Below, piece by piece: positions 52,091 through 60,202 of a stretch of 64,000 nt of DNA. The DNA comes from Elusimicrobia bacterium HGW-Elusimicrobia-1. GTDB lineage: Bacteria; Elusimicrobiota; Endomicrobiia; PHAN01. A program made the position numbers and the translations under genes. The stretch spans positions 26,807-90,806 of the forward strand of contig PHAN01000002.1 in the NCBI GenBank assembly GCA_002841695.1. Reading direction: 5' to 3'. The notes beneath the pieces were generated by a model that was given only the letters and a program-made list of their open reading frames with translations, did not search any database and was not told the DNA's origin. The number at the start of each line of letters is the position of its first letter. Position 1 is the first letter of the stretch.

Positions 52091-52977
52091 TAGTGATATT
52101 TCTGGTCGTGCTTCTGGTATTCGCGGCGGTAATGATGTTATTGACGTGGTTTCTTGATATTGTAAAAGATTTTTCGCTTTCCAAACGCCTCAAAGGCAAA
52201 GTTCAGGACGAATACACCATCGCCGACAAAGGACTCGTGGCCACCGTAAAAAATTTCGCCGTGGACATAGGCGCGTATCTTGAAAAATCCAGATTTTCCG
52301 GCATTCCCGCGATGCTTGAATCAAACCGGCTCAACCTTTCAAAAGCCGGAATGTCCGGCGTCAAACCATCAACGCTGGCGGGATACCAGGTTCTATCGTC
52401 GCTGACGATAGTTTTTATCGCGGTACTGGTTTTCGACGTCTACAACATCGTCATCCTGTCGGCGCTTGCCGCCGGAGGATTTTACGCGCCCGTTCTGTGG
52501 CTTAAAGAAAAAATCAAAAAACGCGAGCGGAACATATTCCGCCAACTCCCCGACGCGCTCGACATACTTACGCTTCTCGTCGAAGCGGGCCTCGATTTCA
52601 GCTCGGCGTTTAATAAATACATAGATTCCGAGTCCGGCCCGCTTGTCGATGAATTCCATCAGGCGCGCAGGGAAATTAACCTGGGGAAAAACCGCATCCA
52701 GGCGCTGACCGATATGTCGAAGCGCGTCAAACACAAGCATCTTACCTCCGTGATAAATTCCATAGTCCAGTCCATGCAGACGGGCGCGTCGATTGGCCCC
52801 ACGTTAAAAATTCTCTCCGACACGTACCGCATCGAGCGGGCGCAAATGGCCGAAAAAATGGGACAGCAGGCGCCCATGAAGATGATGGTTCCGCTGGTTC
52901 TGCTGATTTTTCCGACGATATGGATACTTATTTTCGGCCCCATCGTCCTGTCCTTTATGTCCGGCAAAATCTGGTGA
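52087..52977 (+). CDS. tadC: Flp pilus assembly membrane protein TadC
   Basis: This 296-aa protein has an N-terminal helix (IFLVVLLVFAAVMMLLTWF), a T2SSF domain with RQLPDALDILTLLVEAGLDF and SSAFNKYI, and C-terminal helices (MVPLVLLIFPTIWILIFGP). It pairs with TadB as the inner-membrane platform for the pilus. A GGGGAG-type site lies before the ATG, and the start overlaps the previous stop by ATGA. Confidence 0.88.
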   Translation: MIVIFLVVLLVFAAVMMLLTWFLDIVKDFSLSKRLKGKVQDEYTIADKGLVATVKNFAVDIGAYLEKSRFSGIPAMLESNRLNLSKAGMSGVKPSTLAGYQVLSSLTIVFIAVLVFDVYNIVILSALAAGGFYAPVLWLKEKIKKRERNIFRQLPDALDILTLLVEAGLDFSSAFNKYIDSESGPLVDEFHQARREINLGKNRIQALTDMSKRVKHKHLTSVINSIVQSMQTGASIGPTLKILSDTYRIERAQMAEKMGQQAPMKMMVPLVLLIFPTIWILIFGPIVLSFMSGKIW

Positions 52978-52996
52978 TAAAAACTTAACAGCAAAA

Positions 52997-53067
52997 GACG
53001 TGAAGCGTGAATGGTGAAGGGTTGAAGGAAAACTACTCTTTCCGCTTCACCTTTCCCGCTTTGCGTC
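52997..53067. repeat. GTGAAGCGTGAA-type intergenic palindrome (element 4 of the same architecture)
   Basis: The left arm GACGTGAAGCGTGAATGGTG and the right arm CACCTTTCCCGCTTTGCGTC pair imperfectly around the loop AAAACTACT. The layout, with A-rich loop and ACT, is that of elements 1-3, though the arm sequence differs. Confidence 0.7.
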
Positions 53068-53127
53068 CTTTCTTTTCGTAACAAGTTCGTAACAAGTTTT
53101 TGATAAAAGTAATGCGTGTCCGGATAT

Positions 53128-54465
53128 ATGCGATACGCTTCGAGGTTTTTACATATAGCATCCCGCGCGGCTATGCCGTTGGTGGTTTGCGCGGTGGTTA
53201 TCGGCGCGCGTACCCTTTGCGCCGCCGCGCCTTCCGGTAAAACACCCGCCCAAAAATCCGCCGCCGAGGTTTCGGAATCGTCGGCAAAAGCCAACGCCCA
53301 AAAGGAAAAAGCCCAAGCAGAAAAAGACAAGGCGCGCGGCGACGCCCAAAAAGCCAAGGCCGACGAACTCGCCGAGAAAAACCGGCTGATCGAGGCGGCG
53401 CGCGCCGAACGGGAGCGGACCCGCAAAGCCGCAGCGGAAGCGGCCGCAAAAATCCGCGACGGCGACGAGGCCTTCGGCAAAAAGAATTATCCCGCCGCAA
53501 TGGACAGCTATATGCAGGCGCTCTTGATCGCGCCCGACGGACGCGCTGCCCGTTTGCGGCTGGAGAAAACGGCTCAAAAAATACTGGATCCCGAGAAGAA
53601 ACGCATCGAGGCCGAACGCAGACAGGTAATGGCCGCCTATCGCAAATTGATGGGCAAGCGAAAAGTCGAGAGCACCGACTCGCTGTACGCCAAAGCAGTT
53701 TCCAATTACAACAAGAAAAATTATCTCAAATCCTATGAGGGCATACGGAAGATCATCTCCGTCAATCCGGATTTTAAGAACGTGAAATTTTACGACAATA
53801 ACATTACCGAAGATATGCGGGGCACCGCCGTGGCCGATACCATACCCGATATGGAAAAATTAAGTTACGCCAAGGGCTTTACGGCGTTTTACTTCGACAA
53901 AAATATCGCCGAGGCCTCCAGGCAATGGGAAAGAGTTCTGGCCATAAATCCCAGGCGAGTAGAGGTTTCCGATTATCTTAAGAACGCCAAGGCCATCCTC
54001 GATGCCCTGGAGCGCGACCGCCGCATAGCCGAGATAACCGCCCGTCTTGCCGCCCTCTATGGCGCAGGCGAAAAAGAATTCGACGCTAAAAAATACGTCC
54101 CGTCCATAAAAGAGTGGGAAAAAGTAGTCGACCTCGCCCGCAAAGAATCAGACGTACCCGAAGCCCCCGCGTGGGAGACAAAGGCCCGCGACGCCATTAA
54201 AAAAGCTCTCGAAGAGATAGAGAAACTTGCCGCCCGCCGCCGCGCGGCGCCCAAAGCGGAAGAACCGGCCAAACCCGAAGCGGCGGTTGTCGTAGACGAG
54301 GCCGCCGCCAACAGATATTATCAGGAAGGTATGGTCGCCTACGCGCAAGGACGTTTAAGAGAAGCCGTGCGCTCGTGGGATCTGGCTTTAAGAATGAACC
54401 CCGGACACGACCGCGCGCGCAAAGCCAAGGAAAGGGCCGAAGCCGAACTCGCCGGCGGCCGGTAG
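53128..54465 (+). CDS. Secreted TPR-repeat protein with Lys/Glu/Ala-rich coiled coil
   Basis: This protein has 445 aa from the ATG at 53128 (GTG 53116 and ATG 53173 are alternatives). A signal-like segment (SRAAMPLVVCAVVIGARTLC) is followed by a charged Ala/Lys/Glu coiled coil (about 45-110). TPR-like repeats follow around AFGKKNYPAAMDSYMQALLI, SNYNKKNYLKSYEGIRKI and GMVAYAQGRLREAVRSWDLA. TPR proteins often act as pilotins or scaffolds for secretin and pilus assembly. It lies between tadC and the histidine kinase and could play TadD's part, though TadD-family identity is not certain. Confidence 0.75.
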   Translation: MRYASRFLHIASRAAMPLVVCAVVIGARTLCAAAPSGKTPAQKSAAEVSESSAKANAQKEKAQAEKDKARGDAQKAKADELAEKNRLIEAARAERERTRKAAAEAAAKIRDGDEAFGKKNYPAAMDSYMQALLIAPDGRAARLRLEKTAQKILDPEKKRIEAERRQVMAAYRKLMGKRKVESTDSLYAKAVSNYNKKNYLKSYEGIRKIISVNPDFKNVKFYDNNITEDMRGTAVADTIPDMEKLSYAKGFTAFYFDKNIAEASRQWERVLAINPRRVEVSDYLKNAKAILDALERDRRIAEITARLAALYGAGEKEFDAKKYVPSIKEWEKVVDLARKESDVPEAPAWETKARDAIKKALEEIEKLAARRRAAPKAEEPAKPEAAVVVDEAAANRYYQEGMVAYAQGRLREAVRSWDLALRMNPGHDRARKAKERAEAELAGGR

Positions 54466-54485
54466 CATCCCGCTCGCCCCTTTCC

Positions 54486-54582
54486 GTCATTGCGAGGAGC
54501 CCCGATGGACATCGGGGTGACGAAGCAATCTCCCGTAAGCAGAGATTGCTTCTCCCCCGATAAATCGGGGGATCGCAATGAC
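54486..54582. repeat. GTCATTGCGA...TCGCAATGAC dispersed palindrome
   Basis: Perfect 10-bp ends (54486-54495 and 54573-54582) enclose a nested set: CCCCGAT/ATCGGGG (54500-54517), GAAGCAATCT/AGATTGCTTC and CCCCCGAT/ATCGGGGG. It has the familiar form found in many genomes and lies just before the histidine kinase gene. Confidence 0.88.
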
Positions 54583-54610
54583 AAACGGCGGAGTGACGGA
54601 AAATTAAACG

Positions 54611-55993
54611 ATGAAACTACAACTGCGAATTTCGATAATAATGGTCGGCCTGGTGCTGGCGGTGCTTTCTTCGACGATGCTTGTTCTCTATCATTACGAA
54701 AAGCAGATGCTATTAAGCGATGTATCCGCGAAGATGGACGTTACACTCAAACATTTCGTTAAGGTCTCCGAGGACGCGCTCGTAGTCAAGGACGACCTGC
54801 TTCTGCTGAACTACACCAACCTCATCAAAAAAACCGATGCCGCCGTGGTTTACGCGGCCTTTCGCGACCGTTCAGGATTGTTTTTGGCCCATACTGACCC
54901 TAAGTACATCTATAAAAAAGCAAAAAGCGATATGCCTGCCGACGAGAATATCATAGTAAAGGAGCAGGAAGTCCTGCTTTCAAAACGCCGCATCGGTTTT
55001 GCCGAAGTGGGCTTTTCCAAAGAGTATATAGACGGAGTTATAGAGTCCGCGCTGTCGGACACAAGATACAGGATATACGCCATCGGCGTGGTGGGTGTTC
55101 TTTTGGGGTTGGTCGGAGCGTTTTTTCTGGGGCATACCATAACCGCGCCGATTTACAAGGTCGTCGAGGGCGCGCAAAAAATCGGCGGCGGCGACCTTTC
55201 TTTTGAAATCGACGTGCGACGGCGCGACGAACTCGGCGTGCTGGCAAACGAGTTTAATTCCATGGCCCGCAAACTCAAAGAACTCGACGATATGAAACGG
55301 GATTTTGTGGCGTCCGTGACCCACGAACTCAGGTCTCCTTTGGCCGCCGTGCAGAGTTACGTCTCGTTACTTCTGGAAAAAAAGGATTTCTCGCGCGAAA
55401 TAATCGAAGAAAGTATGGTAAGAATCAAAAATAACACGCTTCGTCTCGGCAGATTCATAAACGACCTGCTCGATGTCGCCAAAATAGAGGCCGGAAAACT
55501 CGACGTATCCTGCGTCAGAATGAATCTGTCGCCCGCCGTCACGGACGTTATCGACCTGTTCGCGGCATCCGCCGCCGAAAAGAAAATCAAACTTTCAGCC
55601 GACTTGCCGTCCGCGGCCGTAATGGTAACCGCCGACGAAGACAGATTAAGGCAGGTAATAACTAACCTTGTAAACAACGCGCTTAAATTCACGCCCTCGG
55701 ACGGGGCGGTCACCATAAAAGCGGTCACCGAGCCGGCGGCGCGCCGTGCGGTCGTTTCCGTGATCGATACGGGCATAGGCATACCCAAAGAGGCGTTAAA
55801 CAGAATATTTTCAAAATTCGAGCAGGTAAAAGGCGTAAGAGACAACATAAAAGGCCCCAAAGGAACCGGGCTCGGGCTCACGATTGCCAAAGCCATCGTC
55901 GAAATACACGGCGGAGTCATACGCGTTGAGAGCGAGCCGGGCAGAGGGACATCGTTTATTTTTACGATTCCTCTGGCGCCGGCGACGGAATAA
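54611..55993 (+). CDS. Sensor histidine kinase (HAMP-HisKA-HATPase)
   Basis: This 460-aa protein has an N-terminal helix (IIMVGLVLAVLSSTMLVLYH) and a periplasmic sensor region (about 30-155, with VVYAAFRDRSGLFLAHTD). A second helix (about 158-180) precedes a HAMP domain (TAPIYKVVEGAQKIGGGDLS). The phosphoacceptor lies in SVTHELRSPLAAV (His238). HATPase motifs are NLVNNALKFTP (N box), DTGIGIP and GTGLGLTIAK. It lies in the Tad locus with the single-domain response regulator at 56050. It likely controls pilus or attachment. Confidence 0.93.
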   Translation: MKLQLRISIIMVGLVLAVLSSTMLVLYHYEKQMLLSDVSAKMDVTLKHFVKVSEDALVVKDDLLLLNYTNLIKKTDAAVVYAAFRDRSGLFLAHTDPKYIYKKAKSDMPADENIIVKEQEVLLSKRRIGFAEVGFSKEYIDGVIESALSDTRYRIYAIGVVGVLLGLVGAFFLGHTITAPIYKVVEGAQKIGGGDLSFEIDVRRRDELGVLANEFNSMARKLKELDDMKRDFVASVTHELRSPLAAVQSYVSLLLEKKDFSREIIEESMVRIKNNTLRLGRFINDLLDVAKIEAGKLDVSCVRMNLSPAVTDVIDLFAASAAEKKIKLSADLPSAAVMVTADEDRLRQVITNLVNNALKFTPSDGAVTIKAVTEPAARRAVVSVIDTGIGIPKEALNRIFSKFEQVKGVRDNIKGPKGTGLGLTIAKAIVEIHGGVIRVESEPGRGTSFIFTIPLAPATE

Positions 55994-56005
55994 AAAATCG
56001 GCCGC

Positions 56006-56028
56006 GGCACTCTAATTTACCGGGTAGG
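56006..56028 (+). promoter_or_regulatory. ACTCTAA-N8-GTAGG motif (copy 3) upstream of response regulator
   Basis: The sequence is GGCACTCTAA, TTTACCGG, GTAGG, two bases longer in the spacer than copies 1 and 2. It lies 21 nt before the regulator start and overlaps the region after the kinase stop. Confidence 0.5.
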
Positions 56029-56049
56029 CACGGCAAACGGAGAAAAGAA

Positions 56050-56442
56050 ATGGGCGGAAAGATATTGGTAGTCGACGACGAAGAAGATTATCTCCACATC
56101 CTGAAACTCCTTTTGGGCAGCGAAGGTTACGACGTGGAAACCGCCTGCGACGGCGCCGACGGATGGGAAAAACTCAAGGAAGGCGGCTACTCTCTGGCGA
56201 TAGTCGACATAAACATGCCCAGGATGGACGGCTATCAACTCTGCGGCGAAATCCGCAAATCGGAAACGCTAAGAGACACGCCGGTGATAATGCTGACTGT
56301 CCGCAGCAAAGACGAAGAACAGATATGGGGCCTTGAAGTCGGCTCCGACGATTATGTCACAAAACCCTTCGAGCCGTCCGTGCTGGTGGCCAAAATTAAA
56401 TCGGTTTTAAGACGTTCCAAACACATAGGTCTCGACGGATGA
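56050..56442 (+). CDS. Single-domain response regulator (CheY/Spo0F-like)
   Basis: This 130-aa protein has a GGAGA site. Receiver motifs are the acidic VVDDEEDY, the phosphoacceptor Asp53 in VDINMPRMDGY, Thr in MLTVRS and Lys in DYVTKPFEP. There is no output domain, so it must act through another protein. The secretin gene overlaps its stop by ATGA, which ties it to pilus assembly. The histidine kinase encoded upstream is the obvious partner. Confidence 0.92.
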   Translation: MGGKILVVDDEEDYLHILKLLLGSEGYDVETACDGADGWEKLKEGGYSLAIVDINMPRMDGYQLCGEIRKSETLRDTPVIMLTVRSKDEEQIWGLEVGSDDYVTKPFEPSVLVAKIKSVLRRSKHIGLDG

Positions 56443-57302
56443 AATACGCAAAGAACTTTTCGACGTTTGTGCGGAGGTTATCGGTGATATCGAATACAAC
56501 TGCCGTTCGTGGGATGTCGGACGTAAAAAGATTGACGCCGCCGAAATTTGCGCCGGTGTCGATGGCTGTCTTCGTGTTGTTTTGTTTCGCGTCGCCATCC
56601 TCCGTTTTCGCGGAGAATGAAATGATACAGATCACCGTCGAAGTCGTGGAAGTGCTTAATTCAAAGGCGAAAGACCTCGGTGTTAAATGGGTGGATACAG
56701 TGCAGACAGGCGAGGTAATGTGGAATGCGGGCGGCCGCCAGCCGGCAATGCTTCCCGAGGTTCCTTCCGTCATCAAAGTCGGCGACTGGGCGCGCTGGAG
56801 CCCGTTTACCGCCGAACTTAAAATGCTTGTCGAGAAGGGCGCGGCCAAGATAATGTCCAAGCCCAAGCTTCTTACCAAAAGCGGCTCGGAAGCCAAAGTT
56901 CTCGTCGGCGGCGCGTATCCCATCGCTGTCGCCGGCGTCGGTGGGTCGCTCGGCACCATAGAGTGGAAAGAATACGGCATACGACTTATAATCAAGCCCG
57001 TCGCGCTGGCCAATAAAAAAATATCGGCCACCATCACCACCGAGGTGAGCCGTCTGGACTGGGCGAACAAAGTGCAGGGTTTTCCGGCTGTCGTAACTCG
57101 CGAGGCAACTTCGGAAATCATCGTCAATGGCGGCGACACGCTGACCATCGCGGGTCTTACGGAGAGCAAGAAAGAAGATAAAATAAGCGGCGTGCCTGTT
57201 CTTATGAATATACCGATTCTGGGCGAGCTTTTCAAGCGAAGAAGTATGCAGGACATCGAGAGCACGGTCGTCATTTTCGTAACCCCGAGTTACGTAAATT
57301 AA
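56439..57302 (+). CDS. Short secretin-domain protein (CpaC/RcpA-like, N-domains absent)
   Basis: This 287-aa protein overlaps the response regulator by ATGA. After a signal-type helix (FAPVSMAVFVLFCFASPSSV, about 37-57) it has a secretin fold: EMIQITVEVVEVLNSKAKDL, IMSKPKLLTKSGSEAKVLVG, GIRLIIKPVA and the secretin signature VPVLMNIPILGELFKRR. Typical CpaC/RcpA secretins are over 400 residues and have a BON or N0/N1 domain, which is absent here. It should be the outer-membrane pore of the Tad system or a part of one. Confidence 0.82.
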   Translation: MKYAKNFSTFVRRLSVISNTTAVRGMSDVKRLTPPKFAPVSMAVFVLFCFASPSSVFAENEMIQITVEVVEVLNSKAKDLGVKWVDTVQTGEVMWNAGGRQPAMLPEVPSVIKVGDWARWSPFTAELKMLVEKGAAKIMSKPKLLTKSGSEAKVLVGGAYPIAVAGVGGSLGTIEWKEYGIRLIIKPVALANKKISATITTEVSRLDWANKVQGFPAVVTREATSEIIVNGGDTLTIAGLTESKKEDKISGVPVLMNIPILGELFKRRSMQDIESTVVIFVTPSYVN

Positions 57303-57315
57303 CGAGGGAAAAAAT

Positions 57316-57729
57316 ATGAAAAAAATAATCCCCGCATTAATGATTTCGGGAATAGCGTTTGCCGTCTTCGCCGCGCAAGGTTGTTCGCGGCCGCCGGCTG
57401 CTGTCAGTATGGAATTTCGCGGCCGTGTTTTATACGGTGTAGAAAACTCAAGCGGCACGCTCATTGTGCTGGGAGTGCTCCCGGGCGCGCGTGTAATACT
57501 TATGAACGATAACACGTCGGTAGTCACGGACGCGTCGGGAAATTACAGTATGGCGGCATCGGTGCCGAGGAGTTTCGTGAGCAACAATGTGGAACAATAC
57601 ACGCTTGAGGCCGTGGCGCCCGTCACATGGGCCGGCACCAGCCAGCGGCAGGGTGTTACGGGTCGGCCGGGCGATATTATATACGTCAGGGACTTCATAC
57701 TCTTTAGGCATTATTATTTACAACAATAA
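57316..57729 (+). CDS. Small secreted protein with carboxypeptidase-regulatory-like domain
   Basis: This 137-aa protein has a lipoprotein-like signal (ALMISGIAFAVFAAQGCSRP; the lipobox AAQGC is imperfect). The remainder has a beta-sandwich pattern with PGARVILMNDNTSVVTDASG, which resembles CarboxypepD_reg-like domains used in outer-membrane or cell-surface proteins. It lies between the secretin and the second tadA with 13-nt and 1-nt gaps. It may be a lipoprotein partner of the secretin (a pilotin), a role often played by small lipoproteins in Tad loci, but this is inference. Confidence 0.55.
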   Translation: MKKIIPALMISGIAFAVFAAQGCSRPPAAVSMEFRGRVLYGVENSSGTLIVLGVLPGARVILMNDNTSVVTDASGNYSMAASVPRSFVSNNVEQYTLEAVAPVTWAGTSQRQGVTGRPGDIIYVRDFILFRHYYLQQ

Positions 57730-57730
57730 T

Positions 57731-58804
57731 ATGAGCGACCAATATTTAGGCCCTCTGGAAGAATACTTCTCCGACGAATCCGTTACGGAAGTTATGATTA
57801 ACGGAATAAATCAGATTTACGTAGAGCGCGGCGGAAAGCTCACACTTACGGATAAAAAATTCGCCGACGAAAAAGAAATCGCCGCCGTTATCGACGCCAT
57901 ACTCAAACCCATAGGCCGCCGCGTCGACGAAGAAACGCCCCTCGTGGACGCCCGCCTTCTGGACGGCTCCCGCGTAAACATCGTCATCCCGCCGATATCG
58001 CTTGTCGGCCCCATGATAACCATAAGAAAATTCTCCAAGAAGCGCCTCGTCGTCGACGACCTCATAAAGTTCGGCGCGCTCACCCAGAAAATGGCGGACT
58101 TCGTCAACCTCTGCGTCTCCGCCCGCAAGAACGTGATAATATCGGGCGGCACCGGTTCCGGTAAAACCACGCTCCTCAACGTCGCCTCGTCGTACATCCC
58201 CGAGGACGAACGCATACTTACCGTCGAGGACACCGCCGAGTTGCGTCTCAATCAGACGCACGTCGGACGTCTCGAAGGCCGCCCCGCCGACCTCGCGGGC
58301 AAGGGCGCCATATCAATTCGTCATCTTGTAATAAACGCTTTAAGAATGCGCCCCGACAGAATTGTCGTCGGAGAGTGCCGCGGCGGAGAGGCGCTGGATA
58401 TGCTTCAGGCAATGAATACCGGCCACGACGGCTCTATGACCACCGTCCACGCCAATACACCCAGAGACGCGCTGAAGCGTTTGGAAGTTATGGTGCTTAT
58501 GGCCGGCTACGACCTACCGGTTCGGGCCATCAGGGAGCAGATTTCATCGGCTGTCAACGTGATAGTGCAGTTGTCGCGGCTCACCGACGGGTCGCGCAAA
58601 GTGATAGACATTTCGCAAGTAACCGGAATGGAGGGGGATACCATCACAATGGGCCCCATATTCAAATACGTCCAGTCCGGCATTGACCCGTCCACCCGCA
58701 AAGTCGTAGGCGAGTTCCGCGCCACCGGCGCCACGCCCACATTCCTTGAAGAAGTCAAAGCCAAAGGCATCAAGTTTGATATGGGTATGTTCAGGAACGA
58801 ATAG
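57731..58804 (+). CDS. tadA: TadA/CpaF pilus assembly ATPase (second copy)
   Basis: This protein has 357 aa from the ATG at 57731 (MSDQYLGPLEEYFSDESVTE); longer upstream frames to 57587 overlap the previous gene. It has Walker A SGGTGSGKTTLLNVASS, Walker B IVVGECRGGEALDML and HANTPRDAL. It is a complete motor without the TadZ half seen at 47492, and it is closely related to the motor half of that fusion. A 60-nt tract (58343-58402) is identical to 49163-49222 of the fusion gene. Two motors may serve assembly and retraction or separate pili. Confidence 0.9.
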   Translation: MSDQYLGPLEEYFSDESVTEVMINGINQIYVERGGKLTLTDKKFADEKEIAAVIDAILKPIGRRVDEETPLVDARLLDGSRVNIVIPPISLVGPMITIRKFSKKRLVVDDLIKFGALTQKMADFVNLCVSARKNVIISGGTGSGKTTLLNVASSYIPEDERILTVEDTAELRLNQTHVGRLEGRPADLAGKGAISIRHLVINALRMRPDRIVVGECRGGEALDMLQAMNTGHDGSMTTVHANTPRDALKRLEVMVLMAGYDLPVRAIREQISSAVNVIVQLSRLTDGSRKVIDISQVTGMEGDTITMGPIFKYVQSGIDPSTRKVVGEFRATGATPTFLEEVKAKGIKFDMGMFRNE

Positions 58805-58829
58805 TTGAAGTGGATAGTGGTTAGTGATT
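58805..58829. repeat. Partial GTGGATAGTG element (single arm)
   Basis: The sequence TGAAGTGGATAGTGGTTAGT is a half-copy directly after tadA. The rest of the 340-bp gap to 59144 holds a sigma70-like promoter at 58968 and nothing else recognised. Confidence 0.65.
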
Positions 58830-58967
58830 GCTTTTAAGATGTTTTCCTTCCTCGTTTTCTAATCTCCCGATTTTCCAATTTCCGCTTCTAAAAAACCTTG
58901 GCCCAACGCTTCGGGGAATAAACGAATTCCGTCAATCAGATTCCTTAACGGCGCGCTGTTAAAACGC

Positions 58968-58996
58968 TTGACTGAGCGGGGGCAATTTGCTATATT
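58968..58996 (+). promoter_or_regulatory. Sigma70 promoter upstream of the LacI-type regulator
   Basis: TTGACT (58968-58973) and TATATT (58991-58996) are separated by 17 bp. The predicted transcript has a leader of about 140 nt before the GTG at 59145. Confidence 0.8.
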
Positions 58997-59144
58997 TAGA
59001 ACACCTATTCAGGCGCTCGTGTTTTAAACGGCGCCGTTCGTCGCGACGCGCATATAAAAAGTATTATTATTTGCGTTCGTGCCAATTCGGATAAGAAATC
59101 ACGTCGGTGCCGAGCGCTTGCGCCAACCGACAACGGAGGCGATA

Positions 59145-60191
59145 GTGTCCCCTCCCACCATAGTAGATGTAGCAAACGCCTGCAATGTTTCCGCCTCGAC
59201 GGTATCGCTTGTCATAAGCGATCACCCCAGAATCCCCGCCGCAACCAAAGAAAAAATAAGAAAGAAGATAGACGATCTCGGCTACCGCCCTAATCCCATG
59301 GCGCGCTCTTTAGTCAGCGGCCACACGGGGATTATAGCGGTTCTCGTGCCGCCCGCCGAGAATGTTTTTTCCGACCCGTTTTACGCTCAGGCCCTCGACG
59401 GAATATATTCCATCGTCAAACCCCGCGGTTATAGAATAATACTGGAGGTCGGCGACGAATCCTTCTGGACGAAAGAAGAATACAGGCGGCTCGCTTCAGA
59501 CCGCCTCGCCGAAGGCGTGATATTTCTCGGCGGTCTTGAAAGCGAGCACAAAAAACTTGCCTCTCTTGAAACGCCATGCCGCTACGTCGTAGTCGGCGAG
59601 GGTTCGGCTCGCATTCGCGGCCTGCCCCGCGTTTCCGGCGATAACTTCAAGGGAGGCCTCGCGGCGACGAATTACCTCCTTAACCTCGGGCATAAAAATA
59701 TCGCTCATATCCACGGCGACATCAAGGTTGTTTCCGTGCGCGAAAGATTGCGCGGCTACCTGAGAGCCCTTTCCGACGGGGGCGTTCTTTTCGCGCCGGA
59801 TCTCGCCATGGACGGACGCTTCTGCGAGTGGGACGCCTACCTCGCCGCGAAAACACTCCTTTCATCGACGAATCCTCCGACGGCGATCTTCGCCGGCAAT
59901 GATCTTATGGCATTCGGCGCTATCCGCGCCGCTGCGTCTCTCGGGCTCAACGTGCCCTGCGACGTCTCCGTCGTCGGTATGGACGATATCCCCGCAGCCG
60001 CCGACTTCAGCCCGCCTCTTACGACGGTAAAGTATCCCGTGTTCGCGATGGGTTCCTTTGCCGCGGCCGCTCTCATAGATTCTGTGAAAAATGATACGGC
60101 CTGTAAAATTTCAAAAACTTTGAAAGTCGACCTTGTCGTCAGAAAAAGCGCCGCCGCCCCGTCGATCGCGCTAAAAAAAATATGCCGGTAA
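59145..60191 (+). CDS. LacI-family transcriptional regulator
   Basis: This protein has 348 aa from GTG at 59145, chosen because GGAGG lies 5 nt upstream (59135-59139) and because the helix-turn-helix begins right after it. The N-terminal domain ([20 protein letters not shown]) and hinge ([13 protein letters not shown]) are followed by a periplasmic-binding-protein fold ([50 protein letters not shown]). It probably binds a sugar and controls the adjacent surface-protein genes or a catabolic operon outside the window. Confidence 0.9.
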   Translation: MSPPTIVDVANACNVSASTVSLVISDHPRIPAATKEKIRKKIDDLGYRPNPMARSLVSGHTGIIAVLVPPAENVFSDPFYAQALDGIYSIVKPRGYRIILEVGDESFWTKEEYRRLASDRLAEGVIFLGGLESEHKKLASLETPCRYVVVGEGSARIRGLPRVSGDNFKGGLAATNYLLNLGHKNIAHIHGDIKVVSVRERLRGYLRALSDGGVLFAPDLAMDGRFCEWDAYLAAKTLLSSTNPPTAIFAGNDLMAFGAIRAAASLGLNVPCDVSVVGMDDIPAAADFSPPLTTVKYPVFAMGSFAAAALIDSVKNDTACKISKTLKVDLVVRKSAAAPSIALKKICR

Positions 60192-60202
60192 CCGGAGGTT
60201 TT

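Noticed and set aside
54490..54762. Small frame over the GTCATTGCGA repeat and the start of the kinase gene
   Set aside because: It derives from the palindrome and overlaps the histidine kinase in another frame.
43116..56028. Sigma54 (-24/-12) promoter reading of the ACTCTAA motif
   Set aside because: The GGCAC start fits loosely, but no TTGC block follows at the required distance in any copy.
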